Shown: positions 1-7,011, counted from the first letter of the stretch. The stretch is DNA of 11,714 nucleotides from Bacteroidales bacterium (GCA_030523385.1 JAUNIV010000041.1:1-11714); one strand, 5' to 3'. The notes: generated from the letters alone by a model not told the origin. Program-made: numbers and translations.

Positions 1-2
1 CG

Positions 3-230
3 CGCCAGCAGTTCGAGATAGCCATTCAGGCAGCTATCGGCGCTAAGATTATTGACCGCGAAACCATAAAGGCTGTGCGTAAGGTATTGACGGCTAAGTG
101 TTATGGAGGCGACGTGAGCCGTAAGCGCAAGTTGCTGGAGAAGCAGAAACGGGGAAAGAAACGCATGAAGCAGATAGGCAATGTGGAAGTGCCGCAAAAG
201 GCTTTCCTGGCTGTACTGAAGCTGGATTGA
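3..230 (+). CDS. lepA: Elongation factor 4 (LepA), C-terminal end only
   Basis: Only the last 75 codons are in the window; the gene begins upstream of base 1. The translated tail contains the LepA C-terminal signature: an AKCYGGDVSRKRKLLEKQK block, then a lysine-rich stretch (GKKRMKQIGNVEVPQ), and it ends in AFLAVLKLD. From family knowledge, LepA is a ribosome-associated GTPase that binds elongating ribosomes and can back-translocate them; this C-terminal domain is unique to LepA and contacts the tRNA and peptidyl-transferase region. The G domain cannot be examined here. The stop codon is TGA at 228-230. It is followed by a 200-bp gap with a palindrome before nhaA, so lepA and nhaA are probably separate transcripts. 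Identification is firm despite the short fragment. Confidence 0.95.
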   Translation, partial: RQQFEIAIQAAIGAKIIDRETIKAVRKVLTAKCYGGDVSRKRKLLEKQKRGKKRMKQIGNVEVPQKAFLAVLKLD

Positions 231-307
231 TGAAAGAAAATATAGAGAACCATAAACCTGACACGAGTCCTTTTCATTATTGATTTATTCTGATAGGCTA
301 TTATAGG

Positions 308-347
308 GAGGGTGTATCAAAATTTGAAATCGTTTTGATACACCCTC
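308..347. repeat. Perfect 15-bp palindrome in the lepA-nhaA gap
   Basis: The arm gagggtgtatcaaaa (308-322) is the exact reverse complement of ttttgatacaccctc (333-347), with a 10-base loop between them. It lies 77 bases past the lepA stop and could end lepA transcription. It is not built like a normal intrinsic terminator: the GC-rich pairs are at the base, the A/T pairs are next to the loop, and no T-run follows the right arm (tattcatataag). It may instead be a dispersed intergenic palindrome or a protein-binding site. Seen directly; function inferred. Confidence 0.6.
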
Positions 348-405
348 TATTCATATAAGAGCTTTTAAGAACCGAAAGGGCTTGTGGCGTGTTTGCAATT
401 TATCA

Positions 406-424
406 CTAACCTAATTATAAAAAA
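406..424 (+). other. A/T-rich leader with CTAACCTAA motif, nhaA
   Basis: The 25 bases before the nhaA start contain CTAACCTAA (406-414) followed by an A-rich run and no Shine-Dalgarno sequence. The same nine bases occur at 1835-1843, 21 bases before the next gene. Bacteroides messages commonly use A-rich leaders for ribosome binding, which fits. A TTTG at 392-395 could belong to a -7 box, but its first half (CGTG) matches poorly and no good -33 element is seen, so I do not call a promoter here. Confidence 0.35.
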
Positions 425-430
425 CAGATT

Positions 431-1771
431 ATGGAAAAACTGAAAATCTTAGGCATTGACTTTGCCTTTCAGCGGGCAACCCATTACCACATCAACGGAG
501 GTATGTTGCTGATGCTGGTAGTACTGGTGGCTATGGGGTTGGCCAACTCTTCGTGGGGAGAAGCATACTCTTCTTTCTGGGGGCAGGAGGTGAGGCTCCA
601 GATAGGCGACTTCAACTTCTTCAACCATGCCGGTCACCACATGACGCTGATGACCTTCATCAACGATGCGCTGATGGCGATCTTCTTCTTCAGTGTGGGA
701 TTGGAAATCAAGCGTGAAATACTGGTGGGCGAGTTGTCCAGCTTCCGCCAGGCGTTGCTGCCCATTGTGGCTGCCTGTGGCGGTATGCTCATGCCCGTAC
801 TTATTTATTATTACATGACGGCAGGCACTCCGGCACAAGACGGTCTGGCCATTCCCATGGCTACGGACATTGCTTTCTCGCTGGGTGTGTTGAGCCTTTT
901 CGGCAAACGGGTACCTGTCAGCCTCAAGATTTTCCTGACGGCCTTTGCCGTGGTCGATGATATTGGCGGTATTCTGGTAATTGCCCTGTTTTATTCCTCT
1001 CATCTGGATGTCAATTATCTTTTGTTGTCTGGAGGCGTGTTGCTGGTGCTTTGTGCGGGAAACTACTTGCAGGTGCGCAACCGTTGGTTCTATATCCTTT
1101 TCGGTATTGTCATGTGGTATCTATTCCTCCAGAGCGGCGTTCATGCCACCATTGCAGGTGTGATAGCCGCCTTTACGGTGCCTGCTACTCCGCACTACAG
1201 AATCGGAAAGTACATCAACCGCATCAAGGAAAACATCACGGTCTTCACTGAAAATGCCAAAGAGAATATCATTTTGGACAAGATGCAAATCAATGTGCTG
1301 AAGAGTATCGAATCGGCTTCAGACCGTGTCATTTCTCCCTTGCAGGCACTGGAAGACGATTTGCACGGACTGGTGAACTACATCATTCTGCCGCTCTTTG
1401 CCTTTGCCAATGCGGGCGTGCCCCTGTTGGGCAGTAACGGAGAATTTGAAGTGGGCTTGCTTACGTGGGCTGTCATGGTCGGTTTGCTGGCCGGTAAGTT
1501 TGTGGGCATTTATCTTTTCACGTGGCTCACCATCAAGTTGCGCCTGGCCGGTCTGCTGAAAGGCATGACATGGGTAAACCTCTCCGGTATCTGTCTTTTG
1601 GGAGGTATCGGTTTCACGGTATCCTTGTTCATCGCCAATCTGTCCTTCGGTGATAATCCCACCCTGCTTACGCAGGCTAAGATGGGTGTTATCTTAGGAA
1701 CGCTTCTGGCAGGTGTGTTGGCATACGTAGTATTGCACTTCACGCTTCCCAAAAAGGCATTGGCCGAATAA
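431..1771 (+). CDS. nhaA: Na+/H+ antiporter NhaA
   Basis: Inner-membrane antiporter that exports Na+ (or Li+) in exchange for protons, giving sodium and alkaline-pH tolerance. The 446-residue product carries the family signatures in order: FFFSVGLEIKREI (about 85-97), ATDIAFSLGVL (144-154) with D146, AFAVVDDIGGI (171-181) with the ion-binding aspartate pair D176/D177, LPLFAFANAGV (320-330), and GGIGFTVSLFIA (391-402). K356 in LLAGKFVGI matches the conserved TM X lysine. E308 and H312 (ALEDDLHG) match the E. coli pH-sensing segment, with an Asp (D309) where E. coli has His253. The protein is about 58 residues longer than E. coli NhaA (388), mostly from a hydrophilic loop at about 257-300 just before that segment, as in other long-form NhaA proteins. 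The start is supported by an A-rich leader. It stands alone: the next gene has its own promoter candidate. Confidence 0.97.
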   Translation: MEKLKILGIDFAFQRATHYHINGGMLLMLVVLVAMGLANSSWGEAYSSFWGQEVRLQIGDFNFFNHAGHHMTLMTFINDALMAIFFFSVGLEIKREILVGELSSFRQALLPIVAACGGMLMPVLIYYYMTAGTPAQDGLAIPMATDIAFSLGVLSLFGKRVPVSLKIFLTAFAVVDDIGGILVIALFYSSHLDVNYLLLSGGVLLVLCAGNYLQVRNRWFYILFGIVMWYLFLQSGVHATIAGVIAAFTVPATPHYRIGKYINRIKENITVFTENAKENIILDKMQINVLKSIESASDRVISPLQALEDDLHGLVNYIILPLFAFANAGVPLLGSNGEFEVGLLTWAVMVGLLAGKFVGIYLFTWLTIKLRLAGLLKGMTWVNLSGICLLGGIGFTVSLFIANLSFGDNPTLLTQAKMGVILGTLLAGVLAYVVLHFTLPKKALAE

Positions 1772-1785
1772 ACAGAGGTTTATTC

Positions 1786-1816
1786 TTCGGTAAAACAAAA
1801 AAAAGACTTATCTTCG
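1786..1816 (+). promoter_or_regulatory. Candidate Bacteroides promoter for the transglutaminase-like lipoprotein
   Basis: TTCG (1786-1789), a 19-base spacer, then TATCTTCG (1809-1816). This resembles the Bacteroides primary sigma consensus (TTTG, 19-21 bases, TAnnTTTG), with one mismatch in each box. It would start transcription near 1823 and give a leader of about 33 bases ending in CTAACCTAA plus an A-rich run before the ATG at 1856. Inferred from pattern only. Confidence 0.45.
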
Positions 1817-1855
1817 TAGCCAGTAACAAATTTGCTAACCTAAAATAAAAATTGC

Positions 1856-4513
1856 ATGAAGTTTACATTTCTGTGTGCTGCGGGGATAAGTCTTCTTTTG
1901 ATGGCTTCTTCGTGTGCCAACAATCATTTAATCAGTGATGATGCCGAACGGGCAGCCGTTCAGCAAGACTTCGAGGCAAGACGTGAATCTCTGCCTCAAG
2001 GGAATCTGTTCCAGGTCTTTGACCAGACCCTGAGTGACGAACAGCGGGAAGCCTTGACTTTCCTTTATGCTTACATGCCGCTGGCCGATATTGCCGACCA
2101 TCCGGGCGAGTATTACTTGGAGAATGTGGATTACTCGCTGCGTGCGCGCCGGGAAATGCCGTGGGGAAAGGTTATTCCCGAACGCGAGTTCCGTCATTTC
2201 GTACTTCCTATCCGTGTGAACAACGAGAATCTGGACGACAGCCGTAAGGTGTTCTTCGAAGAATTGAAGGACAGAGTGAAGAATCTTTCGCTTTATGATG
2301 CCGTGCTGGAAGTAAACCACTGGTGTCATGAGAAGGTGGTTTATACACCCTCCGATGCTCGTACCAGCAGCCCGTTGGCCTCTGTAAAGACAGCCTACGG
2401 ACGTTGCGGCGAAGAATCTACTTTCACTGTAGCCGCCTTGCGTTCGGTTGGCATTCCTGCCCGCCAGGTATATACGCCGCGCTGGGCACATACCGATGAC
2501 AACCATGCCTGGGTAGAAGCCTGGGTGGACGGACAATGGTACTTCTTGGGAGCCTGCGAGCCCGAACCGGTGCTCAACTTAGGTTGGTTCAACGCTCCGG
2601 CATCACGCGGAATGCTGATGCACACCAAAGTGTTCGGCCGTTACAACGGCCCGGAGGAAGTGATGTATCGCACCCCCCGCTATACCGAAATCAATGTGAT
2701 AGACAATTATGCTCCCAGCGCCAAAGCCGAAGTCTTAGTGACAGACGCCAACGGCACTCCGCTGGCCGATGCCAAAGTGGAATTCAAGGTATATAACTAT
2801 GCCGAATTCTATACCGTGGCTACCAAACAGACAGATGCCGACGGCAAGACTTTCCTCACAGCCGGTAAGGGCGATATGTTGGTATGGGCTTCCAAAGATG
2901 GTCAGTTCGGTTATGGCAAACTTTCTTTCGGCAAGGATGCCTCGCTGACGGTGAAGATAGAACCGAACGCCGAAAATACCATAGAATTTGATTTGATTCC
3001 TCCTCCCGAAGGTGCCAATATGCCCGAAGTGACTGCCGAACAACGTGCAGAAAACAATCGCCGCATGGCGGTGGAAGACTCCATACGCAATGCTTACGTG
3101 GCTACTTTCGTGAGCGAAGAGTCTGCACGCAGTTTCGCCAAAGAATATCAGTTGGATGAAGATGCGGTAGCTAAGTTGTTGGTGGCTTCGCGCGGTAATC
3201 ACGAAGTGCTCCGCGACTTCATGTCGCGCTTGCGCTCCGATAAATCAAAGAAAGGCGGCATCGACCTGCTTCAGCAAATCTCGGCAAAAGACTTGCGCGA
3301 TGTGAGTTTGGAAGTGTTGTTGGACCACATGAAGAACTCCCACCTTTGCGGCAATGCCGAATACTTCCGTAAGTATGTGCGCAATCCGCGTGTGAGCAAC
3401 GAGATGATTACTCCCTACAAGGCTTTCTTTGAAGAAGTGGTGCCCGAACAAGACCGAGAAGCCTACAAAGCCGACCCCATGAAGCTGGTGTCTTGGGTGG
3501 CAGAGAATATCCGTGTGGATAAGGAATGCAACTTGGGAGGCTCGCCCATCACTCCCTCCGGCGTATGGAATGCACGTACAGCCGATGCCCACAGCCGCGA
3601 CATCTTCTTCGTCTCTATGGCACGCAGCATGGCTGTTCCTGCCCGTATCGACGAAGTAACCGGCAAGGTGCAAATCATGCAGGATGCCGGTCCGGTGGAC
3701 GTAAACTTTGAAGCAACGGAGCAGACAAGTGCTCAGACCGGTAAGCTGGTGGCTAAGTATGCTCCCATCAAATCGCTCTCCGACCCGAAATATTACTCTC
3801 ACTTCTCCATTTCCAAACTGACCCCTGCCGGAACTTTGCAGTTGCTCAGCTACGACGAAGGAGACATCGACATGGGTGGAGGAGCCACTTGGAGTAATCT
3901 GCTGAAGAACGGAACAGATCTGGATGCCGGAAACTATGTGCTGGTGACAGGTACACGCTTGGCCAATGGCGGCGTCCTTGCCGACATGAAGTTCTTTACC
4001 ATCGAGCCGGGCAAGACCACTACGCTGGATTTGGTGATGCGTGAGGCAAAAGATGAAATACAAGTGATTGGCAATTTCAATTCCGAATCTCTCTACAAGC
4101 CGGTGGATGGCGAAGAACTGAAGTCTATCCTCTCTACCACAGGACGCGGATATTACATCGTAGCCGTACTGGGTGCCGGACAAGAGCCTACCAACCATGC
4201 GTTGCGCGACATTGCCGCACTGAGCGAGCAGTTCAACGAATGGGGTAGAGGCATCGTGCTCTTGTTCCCCGACGAAGAACAGTACAAGAAATTCCGTCCG
4301 CAGGACTTCCCGGGTCTGCCTTCTACCATCACTTACGGCATCGACGTGGATGGAGCCATCCAGAAGCAGATTGCCGAAGGCATGAAGTTATCCAACAAGA
4401 CCATTCTGCCTATGTTTATCATTGGCGATACGTTCAATAGGGTAGTGTTCGTGTCACAAGGTTATACCATCGGCCTTGGCGAACAGCTGATGAAAGTCAT
4501 TCATAAGTTATGA
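1856..4513 (+). CDS. Multidomain transglutaminase-like lipoprotein with thioredoxin-like C-terminus
   Basis: An 885-residue predicted lipoprotein: a hydrophobic signal ends at ASSC, with C20 as the likely lipidated residue, so it should be anchored in the cell envelope. Domain order as I read it: helical region 30-140; transglutaminase-like core about 145-265, with Cys184 in YGRCGEES, His217 in DNHAWVEAW and the GIPAR motif at 199-203; Ig-like or carboxypeptidase-regulatory-like strands about 285-370 (TDANGTPLADAKVEF); helical linker 390-530; a second segment at about 540-610 with the same SP...VPAR layout but Ala578 where the Cys should be; beta-rich region 620-735; and a thioredoxin-like fold at about 760-885 with a LPMFIIG strand (cis-Pro candidate P852) but no CxxC. 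In the first core the usual acidic third residue after the Trp is replaced: WYFLGACEPEP has Gly at the expected Asp place. Substrate is unknown; a protease, peptide or cell-wall role is possible. It ends at a strong terminator. Confidence 0.85.
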   Translation: MKFTFLCAAGISLLLMASSCANNHLISDDAERAAVQQDFEARRESLPQGNLFQVFDQTLSDEQREALTFLYAYMPLADIADHPGEYYLENVDYSLRARREMPWGKVIPEREFRHFVLPIRVNNENLDDSRKVFFEELKDRVKNLSLYDAVLEVNHWCHEKVVYTPSDARTSSPLASVKTAYGRCGEESTFTVAALRSVGIPARQVYTPRWAHTDDNHAWVEAWVDGQWYFLGACEPEPVLNLGWFNAPASRGMLMHTKVFGRYNGPEEVMYRTPRYTEINVIDNYAPSAKAEVLVTDANGTPLADAKVEFKVYNYAEFYTVATKQTDADGKTFLTAGKGDMLVWASKDGQFGYGKLSFGKDASLTVKIEPNAENTIEFDLIPPPEGANMPEVTAEQRAENNRRMAVEDSIRNAYVATFVSEESARSFAKEYQLDEDAVAKLLVASRGNHEVLRDFMSRLRSDKSKKGGIDLLQQISAKDLRDVSLEVLLDHMKNSHLCGNAEYFRKYVRNPRVSNEMITPYKAFFEEVVPEQDREAYKADPMKLVSWVAENIRVDKECNLGGSPITPSGVWNARTADAHSRDIFFVSMARSMAVPARIDEVTGKVQIMQDAGPVDVNFEATEQTSAQTGKLVAKYAPIKSLSDPKYYSHFSISKLTPAGTLQLLSYDEGDIDMGGGATWSNLLKNGTDLDAGNYVLVTGTRLANGGVLADMKFFTIEPGKTTTLDLVMREAKDEIQVIGNFNSESLYKPVDGEELKSILSTTGRGYYIVAVLGAGQEPTNHALRDIAALSEQFNEWGRGIVLLFPDEEQYKKFRPQDFPGLPSTITYGIDVDGAIQKQIAEGMKLSNKTILPMFIIGDTFNRVVFVSQGYTIGLGEQLMKVIHKL

Positions 4514-4521
4514 TAAACTCT

Positions 4522-4567
4522 AAAAAGAAAGAGGGCCGCATCGTTTGGTGCGGCCCTCTTTCTTTTT
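4522..4567. terminator. Bidirectional intrinsic terminator between convergent genes
   Basis: A 19-bp stem: 4522-4540 (A-rich, then gagggccgca) pairs with 4549-4567 (tgcggccctc, then T-rich) around an 8-base loop tcgtttgg. A GC-rich core with an A-tract on one side and a T-tract on the other makes it work on both strands. It begins 8 bases after the lipoprotein stop. On the minus strand the cutC stop codon (4567-4569) overlaps its edge by one base. Confidence 0.93.
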
Positions 4568-5409
4568 TATTCATCCTCGTCATCATCCCATTCGTCCTTT
4601 TTCCTCTTCTTGCTTTCCTTGCTGCTTTTCTTTTCCAGTGCCCGGTCGTTTTCATCCTTCAGTGCCAGCTCGGCCAGTGCGGCTTTCACCTTGTCGGGGT
4701 CGGTCACGTCTTTCAAGTATTCTTCTATCTTCACCGTGCCGCCCATAGACACCTTTTTGTTTCGGAATATCATGCCGCTCTCCACGGTGCTGCGTCCTGA
4801 GAAGTGGAACTCCGATGCACCTGTCTCTTCGGCTATCTTGCGGATGTTTCCTGCGTTCACTCCGCATCCCGGCATGATGATGATGCGCCCGTCGGCCTGT
4901 GCCACCAGTTCTTTCAGCAAGGGGATACCTTTCTCGGCCGTAGCTTCCTGTCCGGAGGTGAGGATGCGGTCAATGCCCAATTCGATGATGTTTTCCAATG
5001 CCTCTTTCGGGTTACGGCACATGTCGAATGCCCGGTGGAAAGTGACGCTCATGTCGCCCACGGCATTCATCAGTTTCTTCATCAGCGGCATATCCACGTT
5101 TCCTTCTGCCGTGAGGCAGCCAAACACCACGCCGTCTGCTCCCAGTTGGCGCGACACCTTTATGTCATGCAACATGATTTCTTGTTCCAAAGGAGAGTAT
5201 AGAAAATCTCCGCCGCGCGGGCGGATAATGACATGCAATTTGGTTTGGTTCAGTAATTGGCGTGCCATACGTATTTCGCCAAACGACGGAGTGGTGCCGC
5301 CTTCGGGAATACCTGCACATAATTCTACACGGTAAGCGCCGGCTTGTTGTGCCTTCACAGCACTCTCAACGGAATTGGCGCAAATCTCGATTTTTGATTT
5401 GTTGCTCAT
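4567..5409 (-). CDS. cutC: CutC family protein (TIM-barrel, annotated copper homeostasis)
   Basis: A 280-residue cytoplasmic protein, with no signal peptide. It matches CutC along most of its length: IEICANSVESA (7-17), AYRVELCAGIPEGGTTPS (25-42), HVIIRPRGGDFLYS (59-72), GADGVVFGCLTAEGNVD (90-106), VTFHRAFD (122-129), LTSG (150-153), IIMPGCGVNAGN (177-188) and FHFSG (201-205). The fold is a TIM barrel. The copper-homeostasis name comes from E. coli genetics and the biochemical activity is not established. Residues past about 250 form a highly charged tail (lysine-rich, then WDDDEDE at the end) beyond the roughly 248-residue E. coli length. It starts 3 bases after the stop of the secreted fucosidase, so the two are likely co-transcribed, and it ends at a shared terminator. 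No Shine-Dalgarno is visible; translation may depend on the upstream gene. Confidence 0.95.
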   Translation of the reverse strand: MSNKSKIEICANSVESAVKAQQAGAYRVELCAGIPEGGTTPSFGEIRMARQLLNQTKLHVIIRPRGGDFLYSPLEQEIMLHDIKVSRQLGADGVVFGCLTAEGNVDMPLMKKLMNAVGDMSVTFHRAFDMCRNPKEALENIIELGIDRILTSGQEATAEKGIPLLKELVAQADGRIIIMPGCGVNAGNIRKIAEETGASEFHFSGRSTVESGMIFRNKKVSMGGTVKIEEYLKDVTDPDKVKAALAELALKDENDRALEKKSSKESKKRKKDEWDDDEDE

Positions 5410-5412
5410 AAG

Positions 5413-6732
5413 TTATTTAATGGTTAATTCTATCACATAATCTGTCTCATCGGGCACTTTGGGCAGCTTCAGCCAAATGCCCTCTCCGTCTTGCCGGAAG
5501 GACACAGGCGTCTTGTCGGCAAATTGCACCGCCTTCTTTACCTTTGCCGTGAGCGGTAAGAAAAGTCCCTTGTCCTTCCAATCGAGGATGTGGACGAAAA
5601 GCTTGTCGCCCTTGCGCGTAGATACGCCCCATGAATGGGGAGCGATGTCGCCTCCGCGCGTGCCATAGATGGTTTCTCCGTAAGTGCTCATCCATTCGCC
5701 CACTTCTTTCAGCCGCTCTACGGCAACAGCCGGAAGTTCGCCATTGGGTTGCGGGCCGATGTTCATCAGCAGGTTGGCATTCTTGCCTGCCGCACGCACT
5801 AAGTAGTGTATCAGGTCTTTGGTAGATTTATAGTTTTGGTCCTCTATCCTGTACCCCCACATGCCGTTCATGGTTTCGCAGGTCTCTAAGGGCAGCGAAC
5901 TTACGTCTTGTCCGGAATAGCCAGCCTTGTTTTCGCCGGGCAGGTCGCGCTCAAACATCTGGAAGTCTTCGCCCGGATAGGGTGTGCGGTGGTGGTTGTT
6001 TCCCACTAAGCAGGCAGGTTGCAGGCGGTGTATCAGTTCGTATTGTTCAGACAACTGCCAGTCGAAGTCTTTAGGCTGGTCCCACACACCGTCAAACCAG
6101 ATGGCACCAATCGGGCCATAGTTGGTGAGCAATTCGGTGAGCTGGTTGTTCATGAAGCGGTAGTAGCTTGCCCAATCGCCATGCCCTTTGGGGCGGCCTG
6201 TGCCATGCCCCGTGCTTCCTTCGGGATAATCATCGCGGCGCCAGTCGGCATGCGAATAGTAAAAATGCAGCTTGATACCCTGTTTCCGGCATTCGTCGGC
6301 CAGTTCTTTCAGCACGTCGCGCTTGAAAGGAGTGGCATCGACGATGTTGAAATCAGACCATTGGCTGTGGAACATGGAGAAACTGTCGTGATGACGGCTC
6401 GTAATGCAGATATACTTGGCACCCGAAGCCTTGATGGCCGACACCCATTGGGCGGCGTCGAACAGGGAAGGATAAAACCCGGAAGCCAGCTTGGCATATT
6501 CCTGCCAATGTATGTTGCGATTGTTCATATACCATTCGCCTTGGGCTGTCATGCTGTATATGCCCCAATGCAAGAAGATACCAAACTTGTTGTCTTGAAA
6601 TTCCTCTCTTGCTTTCAGGTTTTCGGGTGTGGGCGTGTATGTTTTTCCCTCTGTCTGTCCGAAACATTGAGTGCCTGTTGCAAGGAGAAGCAGTGTGTTT
6701 AAAGCGATTTTTCTGATAAATGGGTTTTTCAT
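5413..6732 (-). CDS. Secreted alpha-L-fucosidase, glycoside hydrolase family 29
   Basis: Predicted to remove terminal alpha-L-fucose from glycans such as host mucin, milk or N-linked structures, in the periplasm or at the cell surface. I place the start at the ATG whose last base on this strand is 6732, giving 439 residues; 25 further in-frame codons upstream to 6807 would run through the promoter. The new N-terminus is a signal peptide (MKNPFIRKIALNTLLLLATG, then TQCFGQ); Q before C23 argues against a lipobox. GH29 marks: KFGIFLHWGIYS (49-60), ITSRHHDSF (110-118) with the His pair H114/H115, FYYSHADW (157-164), and AIWFDGVWD (210-218) with D214 as the nucleophile. The acid/base is less certain; E262 in MFERDLPG is my candidate, E255 the alternative. 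NANLLMNIGPQPNG (318-331) and a C-terminal beta-sandwich follow; no extra carbohydrate-binding module is evident. No SusC/SusD pair lies nearby. cutC follows 3 bases downstream. Confidence 0.93.
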   Translation of the reverse strand: MKNPFIRKIALNTLLLLATGTQCFGQTEGKTYTPTPENLKAREEFQDNKFGIFLHWGIYSMTAQGEWYMNNRNIHWQEYAKLASGFYPSLFDAAQWVSAIKASGAKYICITSRHHDSFSMFHSQWSDFNIVDATPFKRDVLKELADECRKQGIKLHFYYSHADWRRDDYPEGSTGHGTGRPKGHGDWASYYRFMNNQLTELLTNYGPIGAIWFDGVWDQPKDFDWQLSEQYELIHRLQPACLVGNNHHRTPYPGEDFQMFERDLPGENKAGYSGQDVSSLPLETCETMNGMWGYRIEDQNYKSTKDLIHYLVRAAGKNANLLMNIGPQPNGELPAVAVERLKEVGEWMSTYGETIYGTRGGDIAPHSWGVSTRKGDKLFVHILDWKDKGLFLPLTAKVKKAVQFADKTPVSFRQDGEGIWLKLPKVPDETDYVIELTIK

Positions 6733-6751
6733 ATATTGACGATTTTGCCTA

Positions 6752-6784
6752 CAAATATACGGATAAAACTGAGAGTGCGTAAAA
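6752..6784 (-). promoter_or_regulatory. Bacteroides promoter for fucosidase-cutC
   Basis: On the minus strand, TTTT (6784-6781), a 21-base spacer, then a perfect -7 box TATATTTG (6759-6752). Consensus is TTTG, 19-21 bases, TAnnTTTG. Transcription should begin around 6746, about 13 bases before the ATG at 6732, which supports that start over the upstream in-frame one at 6807. Confidence 0.72.
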
Positions 6785-6861
6785 TTTTTGTGAAAAAATA
6801 ATCGCAAAACCTTTGTCCTATATTCAATTTGGGCTTGAAATAAGACCTCGCTTTCGGAATG

Positions 6862-7011
6862 ACGGTATCAAGTGTCGGATTTGGTGCTTTAAAAAATTTT
6901 TTTGCTCCTTTAAAAAACTTTTTTGGTACGGTCAAAAGTTTGGTTTGATACCGTGAAACCTGCTTCAGGCGGATAACGGTGGAATTTGGTGCGTTTTTAA
7001 GAGTTTTTTGC
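6862..7011. repeat. Repeat-rich AT segment in the fucosidase-yqgF divergent region
   Basis: The 350-bp gap 6733-7082 has no gene that I can support. Its centre holds: (1) two A/T palindromic units, ctttaaaaaatttttttg at 6887-6904 and ctttaaaaaacttttttg at 6908-6925, 21 bases apart; (2) a related third unit near 6981-7011 sharing the preceding TTTGGTGC and a following run of T; (3) a perfect 10-bp inverted repeat, acggtatcaa (6862-6871) and ttgataccgt (6945-6954), enclosing the two palindromes; (4) further ACGGT copies at 6928 and 6976. Phased A-tracts suggest bent DNA or an operator between the divergent promoters. Confidence 0.6.

Noticed and set aside
1199..1330. Hydrophilic insertion in NhaA relative to E. 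coli
   Set aside because: Many non-enterobacterial NhaA proteins carry a similar loop before the pH-sensing segment, so it is not novel.
3245..4198. Long open frame on the minus strand inside the lipoprotein gene (317 codons)
   Set aside because: It lies wholly antisense to a well-supported coding region, its product is rich in His and Cys with no recognisable domain, and no promoter or leader is visible.
4510..4800. 96-codon plus-strand frame overlapping the lipoprotein stop and the end of cutC
   Set aside because: It runs through the terminator and then antisense to conserved cutC codons; its hydrophobic product is an artefact of the reversed charged tail.
6733..6807. Upstream in-frame extension of the fucosidase by 25 codons
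   Set aside because: The promoter -7 box lies inside this extension and the internal Met begins a clean signal peptide.
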